Part shown: piece after piece, positions 52,148 to 61,478 of the stretch
Numbering within the stretch: position 1 is the first letter of the stretch
Layout: every line of letters begins with the position of its first letter
Assembly: GCA_001604385.1 (NCBI GenBank)
Contig: LVBK01000026.1
Span: 1 to 64,000, forward strand
Source of the DNA: Spirochaetales bacterium Spiro_09
Lineage (GTDB): Bacteria > Spirochaetota > Spirochaetia > Treponematales > Treponemataceae
Direction of reading: 5' to 3'
Length of the DNA: 64,000 bases
Made by a program: the position numbers and the translations under genes
The notes under the pieces: generated by a model
What the model saw: only the letters and a program-made list of their open reading frames with translations
What the model was told of the DNA's origin: nothing
Database searches by the model: none

Positions 52148-53035
52148 ATGCACAAAGCCTTGTTCTGGGAAAAAGAGGGACAGTCGGTACGCTGCCGGCT
52201 TTGTCCCCATCAGTGTCTTGTTCCGGACGGTTCATCCGGGATATGCAGGGTCAGACATAATCATGAGGGTGAACTCTATGCCCGGTCCTGGGGTATTCTA
52301 CCTGCCCTTGCCCTTGATCCTGTCGAGAAAAAACCCTTTGCCCGTTTCCATCCGGGTGCCTTTATACTTTCAGCAGGTTTTTACGGCTGTAATATGCGCT
52401 GCCTTTTTTGCCAGAACTGGTCAATATCTCAAAGCGGTTCACCGTCTCCCGACGGTGATCCCTGGAGCGGGGCTGGTGATATTGTAAGCCCGGAAGCACT
52501 TGTGCGTACCGCTCTTGATATGAAAAAACACGGTAATATAGGTATTGCGTTCACCTACAGTGAACCCTTGGTGAATATCGAGTTTATACTGGAGACAGCC
52601 CCTTTAGCCAGAAAAGAAGGGCTTCTTGTTGCCGTTGTGACAAACGGGTATATCAATGAGGACGCCCTGTCAGTTCTTCTTCCTCATGTTGACGCCTTCA
52701 ACATCGACCTGAAGGCGTTTTCTGAATCCTTTTACCGGGATTTGTGCGGTGCAAGCCTCTCTCCGGTTCTTCAGACAATTACCGCTGCGCACAGTCGCGC
52801 CCATGTCGAGCTGACAACCCTGGTCATTCCCGGACATAATGACAGCGAGGATGAAATTGATGCTCTCTCTTCCTGGATTGCCTCCCTCTCTGCAGATATT
52901 CCGCTCCACTTGAACCGTCATCATCCCGATTACCGCATGACCGATGTCCCACCGGTCGAGCTGGATCGCCTTGCTGCACTTGCCAGGATCGCACGTACAC
53001 ATTTGTCCTGTGTGCATAACGGAAATATCAATTGA
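52148..53035 (+). CDS. amrS: AmmeMemoRadiSam system radical SAM enzyme
   Basis: Radical SAM protein of 295 residues. The cluster motif is CNMRCLFC (Cys81, 85, 88), and four more N-terminal Cys (CRLCPHQC and GICR) could hold a second cluster or metal. The body resembles the PflA activase class (FTYSEPLVNIEFIL, FNIDLKAFSESFYRDL). It is the third member of the trio. The start at 52148 has GAGG eight bases upstream. The substrate is unknown. The trio is proposed to act together in a modification reaction, which is inference. Confidence 0.92.
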   Translation: MHKALFWEKEGQSVRCRLCPHQCLVPDGSSGICRVRHNHEGELYARSWGILPALALDPVEKKPFARFHPGAFILSAGFYGCNMRCLFCQNWSISQSGSPSPDGDPWSGAGDIVSPEALVRTALDMKKHGNIGIAFTYSEPLVNIEFILETAPLARKEGLLVAVVTNGYINEDALSVLLPHVDAFNIDLKAFSESFYRDLCGASLSPVLQTITAAHSRAHVELTTLVIPGHNDSEDEIDALSSWIASLSADIPLHLNRHHPDYRMTDVPPVELDRLAALARIARTHLSCVHNGNIN

Positions 53036-53067
53036 GGATAGCGTAAAAGGGGAGTATACTGATACGT

Positions 53068-53412
53068 ATGCAGGAAGACACAATAATCAATACCAGCAAG
53101 ATTGGACAACGGCTCGATTCGATCGTCAAACAGGAACAGGTTTCCTACTTGATGTTCGAGAACGGAAAAATCCCCATGGTAAGCAAAATCACCATTGGCC
53201 GTTCTTCGGACAATGACGTTGTCATCGACAACAAGCTCGCAAGCCGTCATCATGCCATCATTCAGAAAATCAAGAACGATTATTACCTCAAGGACCTGGA
53301 CAGCACGAACGGCACCTTGCTGAACGGCCAGCTGATTCCCAAGGACAAGTACGTAAAACTGGGTTCCTCGGATACGGTAACTATCGGCAAGACAAACCTG
53401 ATCATAGGCTGA
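53068..53412 (+). CDS. FHA domain protein
   Basis: Protein of 114 residues that is essentially one FHA phosphothreonine-binding domain (about 30-110). Key residues are in GRSSDNDVV, SRHHAII and DSTNGTLLNG. It precedes the kinase gene by two bases, so it is likely the kinase's partner or substrate. TTGAGG and TATACT precede the ATG, with seven bases between the -10 and the start. The GGGGAG is 13 bases off, so leaderless initiation is favoured. Confidence 0.92.
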   Translation: MQEDTIINTSKIGQRLDSIVKQEQVSYLMFENGKIPMVSKITIGRSSDNDVVIDNKLASRHHAIIQKIKNDYYLKDLDSTNGTLLNGQLIPKDKYVKLGSSDTVTIGKTNLIIG

Positions 53413-53414
53413 GT

Positions 53415-55040
53415 ATGACAGCAGCGAGGTCTCCCTCCGTACCGGAAAAAATCGGCAAATACCCGGTTGAATCCCTTCTTGCCCAGGGCGGTATGGGCGC
53501 GGTGTACAAGGCAACACATCCCGAGCTCAAACGAACGGTCATTATCAAAAAACTGATGATACGGGGCAATGCGACTATTGCCGAGCGCTTCAAGCGGGAA
53601 GCGCGCATTCTGATGGATTTGAATAATCCTCGCATAGTACGTCTGCTTGATTATTTTCACGAAGGATCGTCCCGCTATCTGGTGCTTGAATTTGTCGACG
53701 GGCTCTCGCTCGATAAAATATTGGCGCGCAAGAAGTCCTTTTCTGCCCAGATGGCCCTGTTAGTCATTCTTGAAGTATGTATGGCGCTAAAACATGCCCA
53801 CGACCATGGTATTGTTCACCGGGATATCAAGCCCGGAAATATCCTTGTATCGCGCAAGGGCGAAATAAAGCTGGCTGATTTCGGTATCGCTTCCGGCGAG
53901 GAAAGCGAACCGGTTATGGAGCACAAGGGGAGCACCTCCGTTCCCGACGGGGACCTGACCGGAGCCGGGACCATGCTCGGAACGCCATCCTATATGCCTC
54001 CCGAGCAATTCGCAGACTCTTCCACCGTCGACAAACGAGCGGACATCTATGCGGTCGGCGTGATGCTCTATGAAATGCTGACCGGGGTAAAACCCTTCGC
54101 CTCGCGAACCATACCGGAAACCATTGAAAAAATTCGAAAGGGAGCCTTTGTCCCGGTAGGCCGCTTGTCTCCGCAGGCACCCCGCATTGTTCGATCCCTT
54201 ATCCGTTCAATGATTCGCCGTGATCCCAGAAAACGTATCCGCGACCTCGCCCCGGTAATTGCGCGCATCCATTCATACCTGTCACGATACCAGGTGCGTG
54301 AAATCCGGTATGCGCTTGTCCGGAATATGTTGACAAACGAGGTTACCGAGCCCCAATTTCTGCCGCTCAGGCGCAATACCGCCCGGGCGCTTGCCATTGC
54401 GGCAAGTGTTGTCGCGTTTTCCGCTATCTCCGTCTTTCTCTGGAATTATGGATACGTTCATGCGAGCCTGCTTCGTCGACTGTATGCGCCCTTATCTCTT
54501 TCGATGCCCCTTCCGCCTGATGCGGGCGTGGCGGGTTCAGGGCCTGACAGTACGGTATACCGGGTGTTTTTTTTCCGGGACAATGATGACACCATTCCGG
54601 AAATAGTATCTGCCCGTAGAATTCTTGCAATAGAAAGGGATGCTTCCCGCCTGGTTGCCCGACCGGTATGGCTCAGACCCGGTCCCTATCGTATTAAAAT
54701 AACGGCTGGTAATCGCATTTGGTGGCACAATATTGCCCTTGGTATCGAGGGCGCTGTCGTTGAACCCCCGTTCGGACGCACGGTTTCATCCCCGGTCACG
54801 CTTTCCTGGCGGATACGGGATGCCCTTACCGGTCAGGATATCAGCTCCCGGGGAACGATCCTTCTTTTCCATGAAGGCTCGTACCGGAATCTGCAAACCG
54901 TCCCGCAGTCAGAACTGCGTAGCGGCCGTGTACTGAAGTTCCGGTTTGAAGCACCAGGATACCGCCCCAAGGACTTTGACTTGCGGGTTGCCCTGGCTCA
55001 AACCGAGCTGGTGCTTGAAGCCGCGCTCTTTGCTGAATAA
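53415..55040 (+). CDS. Membrane serine/threonine protein kinase, Hanks type
   Basis: Kinase of 541 residues. The glycine loop is AQGGMGAVYKA near 24-33, Lys45 lies in VIIKKL, the catalytic loop is HRDIKPGN with Asp136, DFG is at Asp154, and GTPSYMPPEQF follows. A transmembrane segment spans about 322-342. The C-terminal 200 residues are predicted extracytoplasmic, beta-rich and of no known family, and may sense an external ligand. It is paired with the FHA gene, two bases upstream. Confidence 0.93.
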   Translation: MTAARSPSVPEKIGKYPVESLLAQGGMGAVYKATHPELKRTVIIKKLMIRGNATIAERFKREARILMDLNNPRIVRLLDYFHEGSSRYLVLEFVDGLSLDKILARKKSFSAQMALLVILEVCMALKHAHDHGIVHRDIKPGNILVSRKGEIKLADFGIASGEESEPVMEHKGSTSVPDGDLTGAGTMLGTPSYMPPEQFADSSTVDKRADIYAVGVMLYEMLTGVKPFASRTIPETIEKIRKGAFVPVGRLSPQAPRIVRSLIRSMIRRDPRKRIRDLAPVIARIHSYLSRYQVREIRYALVRNMLTNEVTEPQFLPLRRNTARALAIAASVVAFSAISVFLWNYGYVHASLLRRLYAPLSLSMPLPPDAGVAGSGPDSTVYRVFFFRDNDDTIPEIVSARRILAIERDASRLVARPVWLRPGPYRIKITAGNRIWWHNIALGIEGAVVEPPFGRTVSSPVTLSWRIRDALTGQDISSRGTILLFHEGSYRNLQTVPQSELRSGRVLKFRFEAPGYRPKDFDLRVALAQTELVLEAALFAE

Positions 55041-55110
55041 CTCAATCCTCTGGACGATTGTGTATATTTAGGCTACCATAACGCATACATATTCATCCCA
55101 AGGGGTCATC

Positions 55111-56148
55111 ATGTCACAGTTATTGGTGCCGGCATCGTACAAGCCGTTTCTTACTGTCAAGGAAACCGAACAGGCAATTATCAGAATAAAGGAATTTTTT
55201 CAGCTTGCGCTTTCTACCGAACTCAATCTGACCAGGGTTACCGCTCCGCTTTTTGTGGAAAAAGGGAAGGGCCTCAATGATGATCTGAACGGGGTCGAGC
55301 GGCCCGTGCAGTTTCCGGTCAAGGATATGAATGAGCAACAACTTGAAATTGTTCACTCGCTTGCGAAATGGAAGCGGGTAAAGGTAACCGAACTTGGACT
55401 GAAAAAGGGTTTCGGCATTTACACCGACATGAACGCAATCCGGGCTGACGAAGAACTGGACAATATTCACTCTCTCTATGTTGATCAGTGGGATTGGGAA
55501 ATGGCTATGTCGGAGAATGATCGAACCATCGATTTTCTTACATCGGTTGTACGCAAAATTTATGGTGTTCTCAAGCGTACCGAATTTTTTGTGTATGACA
55601 ATTATCCTGAAATCGAACCCTCTCTGCCCGAAGATATAACCTTCATTCACGCGGAAACCCTTTTGCGGGACTATCCGGCTCTTAGCCCCAAGGAACGCGA
55701 GCACGAGGTGGCCCGAAAGTACGGAGCGGTATTTATCATTGGCATTGGATATCCCCTGGCCGACGGTAATCTGCACGATGGCCGCGCGCCTGATTATGAT
55801 GACTGGATAACAGAGACCGGTAACGGATTTCGGGGCCTTAACGGAGACCTCCTGGTGTGGAATTCTGTGCTTGGCCAGGCTCTCGAGCTTTCTTCAATGG
55901 GTATCCGGGTGAGCCCTGAAACCCTGGTTGAACAGCTTGCCTTCCGCGCCTGTCCTGAACGGGCGTCTCTTTATTTCCACAAAAAACTTCTCGGCGGCGA
56001 GCTTTCTCAAACCTGCGGCGGCGGTATCGGTCAGTCCCGGCTGTGTATGTTTTTCCTGAAAAAAGCGCATGTCGGCGAAACACAGGTTTCTGTATGGCCT
56101 GACGACATGCGTGCTGCCTGCGCAAAAGCGGGCATTACGCTCCTGTAA
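55111..56148 (+). CDS. asnA: Aspartate--ammonia ligase
   Basis: Ammonia-dependent asparagine synthetase of 345 residues, class II aminoacyl-tRNA synthetase fold. Characteristic segments are VTAPLFVEKGKGLNDDLNGVERPV, GIYTDMNAIRADEELDNIHSLYVDQWDWE and SQTCGGGIGQSRLCMFFLKKAHVGE. AAGGGG is before the ATG. A radical SAM gene begins seven bases after the stop. Confidence 0.97.
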   Translation: MSQLLVPASYKPFLTVKETEQAIIRIKEFFQLALSTELNLTRVTAPLFVEKGKGLNDDLNGVERPVQFPVKDMNEQQLEIVHSLAKWKRVKVTELGLKKGFGIYTDMNAIRADEELDNIHSLYVDQWDWEMAMSENDRTIDFLTSVVRKIYGVLKRTEFFVYDNYPEIEPSLPEDITFIHAETLLRDYPALSPKEREHEVARKYGAVFIIGIGYPLADGNLHDGRAPDYDDWITETGNGFRGLNGDLLVWNSVLGQALELSSMGIRVSPETLVEQLAFRACPERASLYFHKKLLGGELSQTCGGGIGQSRLCMFFLKKAHVGETQVSVWPDDMRAACAKAGITLL

Positions 56149-56155
56149 CGCGTCA

Positions 56156-57844
56156 GTGAAAGCATCCAATACAGCCCTTGCCATTGTTGTTTCTCTTCAG
56201 GTTCATTCATCCTGGCAGGCATTGCCCCTGGGCGCTGGATGCATCGCCTCTGCACTTCGCGCGGATGCCGCACTATCCGGTCGATGTGAGGTTGTCCTTC
56301 TAGATCTTTCTCTTGAACAGGACGATTTTATCGCGGCGGACACTGATGCGCGCGCGCGCCTGGTTGTTGACCGTGTCCGCTCTCTTTCTTCGGGCCGACA
56401 CTGTTTTGTGGCCTTTTCAGTGTATGTATGGAACCGCACCATTTTCGAACGCTCTGCGACTATTCTTCGCCAGGAAATTCCCGAAGCGGTAATTTGCGCT
56501 GGCGGACCTGAAATAACCGCTCTTGCCGCTGGTTCCCCTACTGCCTTCGAGTATCTTGTTCTCGGCGAGGGTGAATCCTCCACGCGCGCCCTGCTTCGAT
56601 CCTGGCTTGACGGCACCCTTGTAAAACCTTTGCGAAACTCCGGCATCAGAAGTCCCGCGGAGCCTCTTGCTGAACTGCCCTCGCCCTGGCTGGATGGAAC
56701 TCTTGACAATACCGAAGCCGTTCTCCTTCATCGGGGAGCCCTCTGGGAATTGTCGCGGGGGTGTCCGTATTCCTGTTCATATTGCTACGAGTCGAAAGGA
56801 GACAAAAAGGTCAGAACCTATCCGCTTGAGCGTCTCGAAAGTGAGCTTGAGTACTTTATGAAAAAGGGAATCGAACGGGTTTTTGTGCTCGATCCGACGT
56901 ATAATGCGAACAAAAAACGCGCGCTCGAGATACTGAAGCTCATTAAACAAAAGGCGCTCAACATTCATTTCAATTTTGAGGTACGCGCTGAATTGCTTGA
57001 CCGTGAACTGGTTGCTGCCTTCTCCGAAATTCCCTGTTCACTGCAGATTGGTCTGCAGTCATCCAATCCACAGGCCCTCGCGGCAGTCGGACGACCTTCG
57101 GACCTGAAACAGTTTTCCAAAAAAATCGCATTGCTCAATGAATCTGGAGTCGTATTCGGTCTGGATGTCATGTACGGACTACCCTGCGATACTCTTGCCA
57201 CGTTCAGGGACAGTCTCGACTATGCGCTTTCTCTGTATCCCAATAATCTTGAGCTCTTTCGCTTATCGGTACTTCCGGGAACCGCTCTCTACGAGGACGC
57301 AGCGCGTCTTTCGCTTGTGTTCAACCCCGAACCGCCGTATCAGGTAGTCTCGCTGCCCGCTTTTTCTGCGGAAGATCTTGCGCGTGCCGAAGCCCTCGCC
57401 CGTGCCTGCGACATTTTTTACACGCAGGGAAGAGCGGTTACCTGGTTTTTAAGCGCTCTCGCTCCGCTCAAACAACGGCCTTCACGGTTCTTGACCGAGT
57501 TTGATCGCTTCTTGCAGGACAGAAAAAAGTATCCTCGAAATGGTGTTGTTCTTTCCCACCAGGAAGCCGAAGACTTGCAACTTGCTTTTCTTGATCAGGC
57601 GTACCACCAGAAAAAAATAGCCCACCTGCTTCCTGCCCTTTACGATATTGTCCGGTTTAATGGCGCCCTGACACGGGCTCTTGCGGAGGGAGAGGAAAGC
57701 ACGCTCGATTTGTCATACCACGGAGAGGATCTTCTCGGTCCCGAGTCTATGGATGTGGTGTGGTTTACCGAAAATGCGTGTATGGAACACTGTACGGTGC
57801 GCGTGTTTCCGACTGCGGACGGCCCCGATTTCGAGATACTGTAA
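56156..57844 (+). CDS. B12-binding domain radical SAM protein of unknown substrate
   Basis: Protein of 562 residues. The N-terminal 160 residues form a cobalamin-binding-type domain (SLQVHSSWQALPLGAGCIASAL, CAGGPEITA), without a clear DxHxxG. The radical SAM cluster motif is CPYSCSYC (Cys203, 207, 210). The C-terminal region is of the kind found in broad B12-radical SAM families, and the reaction is not predictable. The start is GTG at 56156, seven bases after asnA, and the ribosome-binding site is weak. The longer frame upstream lies inside asnA. Confidence 0.82.
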   Translation: MKASNTALAIVVSLQVHSSWQALPLGAGCIASALRADAALSGRCEVVLLDLSLEQDDFIAADTDARARLVVDRVRSLSSGRHCFVAFSVYVWNRTIFERSATILRQEIPEAVICAGGPEITALAAGSPTAFEYLVLGEGESSTRALLRSWLDGTLVKPLRNSGIRSPAEPLAELPSPWLDGTLDNTEAVLLHRGALWELSRGCPYSCSYCYESKGDKKVRTYPLERLESELEYFMKKGIERVFVLDPTYNANKKRALEILKLIKQKALNIHFNFEVRAELLDRELVAAFSEIPCSLQIGLQSSNPQALAAVGRPSDLKQFSKKIALLNESGVVFGLDVMYGLPCDTLATFRDSLDYALSLYPNNLELFRLSVLPGTALYEDAARLSLVFNPEPPYQVVSLPAFSAEDLARAEALARACDIFYTQGRAVTWFLSALAPLKQRPSRFLTEFDRFLQDRKKYPRNGVVLSHQEAEDLQLAFLDQAYHQKKIAHLLPALYDIVRFNGALTRALAEGEESTLDLSYHGEDLLGPESMDVVWFTENACMEHCTVRVFPTADGPDFEIL

Positions 57845-57869
57845 GGCCCGTCCGCTACTCTTGTACGTT

Positions 57870-59069
57870 CTATGCCAGCCGCTCGGCAATCCGGTCAATA
57901 AACTGCCAGCTGTCCAGAACCTCGCGGGCTGCCGGTTCGGCAATTTTCGCAAGATCTCCGGTCATTGAACCGGACTCGATTGTGTCGAGCGTCGCTTTTT
58001 CAAGGGCAAGCGCAAACACCTTCAATTCCGGGGTGTTGTCAATCTCGGCCCGTTTGGCAAGCGCTCCTGTCCAGGCAAAGATAAGGGCAACAGGATTCGT
58101 CGAGGTTTTTTCGCCTTTCAGGTACTTGTAATAATGGCGCTGTACGGTGCCGTGCGCCGCCTCGTATTCAAAGACGCCGTCCGGGGACACCAAAACGCTC
58201 GTCATCATGGCAAGGCTTCCCGATGCGGATGCAACCATGTCGCTCATCACGTCACCATCATAATTCTTGCAGGCCCACAGGAATCCACCCTTCGCCTGCA
58301 TGACCCGGGCGACAGCGTCGTCAATCAGGGTATAAAAGTATTCCCGTCCTGCCTTGTCATACTGTTCTTTATATTCAGTGTCAAAAATACGCTGAAAAAT
58401 TTCCTTGAAGCGGCCATCGTAGGTTTTCGAGATCGTATCCTTGGTGGAAAACCATACGTCCATATTCTCGGAAAGACCGTAAAAGAAGCAGGCGCGGGCA
58501 AAACTTTCGATTGACTCGTCAAGATTATGAATGCCTTGAATGATGCCGGGTCCCTTCATTTCCATGATTGTTCGCCGGATTTGGGTCCCGTCGCTGCGGG
58601 TAAAAACCAGTTCTGCCGTACCGGGACCATCGGTCGCAATCTCGCAATTTTTGTACACGTCCCCGTACGCATGACGGCCAAGTACGATCGGTTTCTTCCA
58701 GCAGGATACAGTGCTCTTGATATTGTTGACGATAATCGGCTTCCGGAATACCGTTCCGTCAAGCTCCGCGCGGATAATTCCGTTAGGACTCGGGGTCAGT
58801 TTTTTCAGGGAATATTCCTCCAGCCGTGCTGCGTTCGAGGTTATCGTCGCACATTTGACGCCAACACCCAGGCGTTTGATTGCCGCCGCAGACTCATAGG
58901 TTATACGGTCGTCGGAATCGTCCCGGGCTTTCAGGCCAAGATCAAAATACTCGACCTTCAGATCGACAAAAGGAGAAATCAGTTTTTCCTTGATTACTCC
59001 CCATAAAATGCGTGTCATTTCGTCGCCATCAAGCTCCGCGATCGCGTTCTTCATCTGTATCTTTGCCAT
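57870..59069 (-). CDS. icd: NADP-dependent isocitrate dehydrogenase
   Basis: Converts isocitrate to 2-oxoglutarate. The 399 residues are of the eukaryote-like dimeric type: EMTRILWGVIKEKL, ITSNAARLEEY, KSPNGIIRA-like KLTPSPNGIIRAELDGTVFR, YDGDVMSDMVASASGSLAMMTSVL and HGTVQRHYY. It is probably a source of glutamate precursor. It is convergent with the radical SAM gene, and the 25-base gap shows no strong terminator. Confidence 0.95.
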   Translation of the reverse strand: MAKIQMKNAIAELDGDEMTRILWGVIKEKLISPFVDLKVEYFDLGLKARDDSDDRITYESAAAIKRLGVGVKCATITSNAARLEEYSLKKLTPSPNGIIRAELDGTVFRKPIIVNNIKSTVSCWKKPIVLGRHAYGDVYKNCEIATDGPGTAELVFTRSDGTQIRRTIMEMKGPGIIQGIHNLDESIESFARACFFYGLSENMDVWFSTKDTISKTYDGRFKEIFQRIFDTEYKEQYDKAGREYFYTLIDDAVARVMQAKGGFLWACKNYDGDVMSDMVASASGSLAMMTSVLVSPDGVFEYEAAHGTVQRHYYKYLKGEKTSTNPVALIFAWTGALAKRAEIDNTPELKVFALALEKATLDTIESGSMTGDLAKIAEPAAREVLDSWQFIDRIAERLA

Positions 59070-59265
59070 GATGATTCCTTACCTTTCTGTGTGTTTATCG
59101 AATTGTACCCGAAAGATGCCCTTGCGTTCAAGAACAGGGACTGCATGATGCAGAAGGTGCAAGGGTTCTTCATGTGCAACGCGCGCAGCGCGCGTCGGGT
59201 CTTTGCAGGGGCGCTCTTCCCGTTGTATAGTGTCACAAGATTTTCGCGAACGGAGAGAGCGTGTC

Positions 59266-60534
59266 ATGGCACATACCGAATCGTCCCATATCGATAACAT
59301 ACTGGATATTTCAGTCCGCGCGGGAACCATGATTTTGCAAAATGGCGGTGAAACGTACCGGTGCGAGGAATCCATGCTTTCTATCGCATCTTCGCTCGGT
59401 GCACTTGAAAGTTCGGCCTTTGTTACGCCAACCGTGGTCATGCTCAGCTGTCAGGACAGTTCTGGCGTGTCGCGTACCCGTATAACCCGGGTTACCGAAC
59501 GCACCATTAATTTAGGGGTGATCGCCCGAATCAACGAGCTGTCGAGACGGCTTGTCAAACAGGGCAGAACGTCAAATTTGCATCAGCTGGGGTGTTTGCT
59601 TGACCGTATTGCACGCGCTCCCGTTCATCATCCGTTTGGCGTAGTCCTGGCAACCGGTTTGTCGGGTTTTTTCTTCTCTCTTCTTTTTAACGGTAGCCCT
59701 CGCGAAGCCTTGTTGTCCTTTGTTATCGGAGCCCTCTTGCGGACCAGTTTGTTCGCCGTCATGCCGTTAGGCCTCTCGGGCTTTGTGATCAGCGCCTTTG
59801 GGGGTTTGGTCGTATCACTCCTGTCGGGGCTTGCCGTTCTGGTGTCCTTGAGTCCCTCGACCGCCAATATCAGTATTGCGGTATTAATGAGTCTTGTTCC
59901 GGGTCTCGCAATCGTCAATTCAATCCGGGACATCATCGCCGGCGATCTGGTCGCAGGTTCCGCACGTTTATTGGAAGCATTTATCATAGCGGCGGGTTTA
60001 TCGCTGGGAGCCGGCGTAGGGCTTCTGGTATATCCCTCCTTCGGGGTACATGTCGCAATGGATATCGCCGCTATCCATCCCTTGTGGGCCTTTGTTCTCG
60101 CCTTTTGCGCGGGTGCATCCTTCGCCCATTTCTTTTATATCAGCAAATATGATATTGTGTGGACCTCGCTTCTTGCGGGACTTGGCTGGATTGTGTATGT
60201 GCTTTCGTCGCCCCTGTTCATCATCCCCTCCGGAGGCTATTTCGCGGGCGCGCTTGTAGTCGGACTGCTAGCCGAATTGTTCGCGGTTGTATTCAGAAAA
60301 CCGGCAACGGTCTACATTGTCAGCGGCATTATACCGCTCGTTCCCGGAGGCGGCATGTACGAAACCATGCTGTACTCGATGATGGGAAATATACAGGTTG
60401 CAGAGTTTGCTGCCTTCCGTACATTAAGCGCGGCTGCCGCAATAGCGGTCGGAATTGCCCTTGCCTCATCAGTTGCCCGCGTTCTGTCCCGGATGGTCCA
60501 GAATTTAACATCCCGAACATCCCGAACATCCTGA
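59266..60534 (+). CDS. Threonine/serine exporter family protein (ThrE type)
   Basis: Membrane protein of 422 residues. The N-terminal domain (RAGTMILQNGGETYRCEESM, then LGALESSAFVTPTVVML) and about ten hydrophobic segments follow the single-chain ThrE organisation, with both halves fused. It likely exports threonine or serine. GGAG is ten bases before ATG 59266. The gene ends in a 9-bp tandem repeat (AACATCCCG three times) encoding TSR units. thrA lies 945 bases away, a possible metabolic link. Confidence 0.85.
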   Translation: MAHTESSHIDNILDISVRAGTMILQNGGETYRCEESMLSIASSLGALESSAFVTPTVVMLSCQDSSGVSRTRITRVTERTINLGVIARINELSRRLVKQGRTSNLHQLGCLLDRIARAPVHHPFGVVLATGLSGFFFSLLFNGSPREALLSFVIGALLRTSLFAVMPLGLSGFVISAFGGLVVSLLSGLAVLVSLSPSTANISIAVLMSLVPGLAIVNSIRDIIAGDLVAGSARLLEAFIIAAGLSLGAGVGLLVYPSFGVHVAMDIAAIHPLWAFVLAFCAGASFAHFFYISKYDIVWTSLLAGLGWIVYVLSSPLFIIPSGGYFAGALVVGLLAELFAVVFRKPATVYIVSGIIPLVPGGGMYETMLYSMMGNIQVAEFAAFRTLSAAAAIAVGIALASSVARVLSRMVQNLTSRTSRTS

Positions 60535-60553
60535 ACGCTCACCCCACAGTCCT

Positions 60554-61285
60554 TCAGGGCTCTGCCGTCTCATCCGGAAGTTCGCTTATCAACACCTTGT
60601 CAATGCGGTGACCGTCCATATCAACGATTTCGCACAGATAACGGCCACAGGGTATTCGGTCCCCGGTATGGGGTATGCTTCCTTTAACCGACAGAATATA
60701 ACCGGCCAGAGTATGATAATCATGGGTGTTTTCCAGAGGTGGTAACTTGAACTGGTCAGCGAGTTCTTCCATGCGAACCTGTCCTCCAATCAGCCAGCTT
60801 CCGTCTTCCCGTCTGAACATATCTGCGTCTTCTTCGGTAAGAGGCGACACCTCCTCCAGAAGCTCATTTACCAGACTGTTTCTTGTTACCAGGCCTTCGA
60901 TGCCGCCATACTCGTCTATGATGAAAGCCATGCGGCAGTCGGTGTTTTGAAGGTTCTCCAGTGCCTTTAAAATGGTAACCGTTTCCGGTAGATACACGGG
61001 TTTTTTCACCAGGTTTTTCAGGCCCGGCCAGGGGGTTTCCAGAAGCGACTCCAGAAAGTCCCGCACCCGTAAAACGCCGCTTACCGCGTCCACCGTTTCC
61101 GAACATACTGGAAAGAAATTGAACAGGGGATACTGTCGTACAAGGCGCAATATCTCTTCCTGTTTCATCCGGCTGTCTATCCAGATAATGTCCGGGCGGT
61201 GCGTCATACAGGAACCGATTCTCCGGTTTGCGCTCAAGAAAATTCCTTTCGATTCCGTGTTTTCAGTCAGTTCTTTCTTTTTCAT
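60554..61285 (-). CDS. CorC-like protein: CBS pair plus CorC_HlyC domain, no membrane domain
   Basis: Soluble protein of 243 residues. Two CBS motifs (RIGSCMTHRPDIIWID and KKPVYLPETVTILKALE, with AFIIDEYGGIEGLVT) are followed by a C-terminal CorC_HlyC domain (DADMFRREDGSWLIGG to DMDGHRIDKVLI). The DUF21 membrane domain of hemolysin-type relatives is absent, so it matches the CorC/cytoplasmic form linked to magnesium or cobalt efflux. The start is ATG 61285. Convergence with the exporter leaves only 19 bases between genes. Confidence 0.82.
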   Translation of the reverse strand: MKKKELTENTESKGIFLSANRRIGSCMTHRPDIIWIDSRMKQEEILRLVRQYPLFNFFPVCSETVDAVSGVLRVRDFLESLLETPWPGLKNLVKKPVYLPETVTILKALENLQNTDCRMAFIIDEYGGIEGLVTRNSLVNELLEEVSPLTEEDADMFRREDGSWLIGGQVRMEELADQFKLPPLENTHDYHTLAGYILSVKGSIPHTGDRIPCGRYLCEIVDMDGHRIDKVLISELPDETAEP

Positions 61286-61314
61286 GGTATGTCCATAGTG
61301 TATCAACTTTACTG

Positions 61315-61393
61315 TACTGCTATCAATATTGTTGATACGGAGGATTTTGCTTTTTCAACTAAACAGGTACTTTCAACAATATTGATAGCAGTA
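61315..61393. repeat. 79-bp element: facing pair of the dispersed repeat between corC and thrA
   Basis: Left arm TACTGCTATCAATATTGTTG at 61315-61334 followed by ATAC. The right arm, 61371-61393, ends in GATAGCAGTA. Both outer ends carry TA, consistent with a TA target duplication. GTATCAAC at 61300 also pairs with GTTGATAC at 61331. It occupies most of the divergent intergenic region, 86 bp before thrA. Confidence 0.8.
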
Positions 61394-61478
61394 AATTCGG
61401 GTAACCTTAGTGCTGTGAATATACATAAACCTTGTATAAATATACAATATCAGGTATGGTTTCGGTACGAGGTATAAC

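Noticed and set aside
59177-59195. GC-rich hairpin ACGCGCG/CGCGCGT before the ThrE-type gene as a terminator
   Set aside because: No T run follows and no gene transcribes into it from the left on the plus strand. Its role is unclear.
60507-60534. Tandem 9-bp repeat at the end of the exporter gene as a CRISPR or regulatory array
   Set aside because: Only three units and in frame with the coding sequence. It is a small coding microsatellite.
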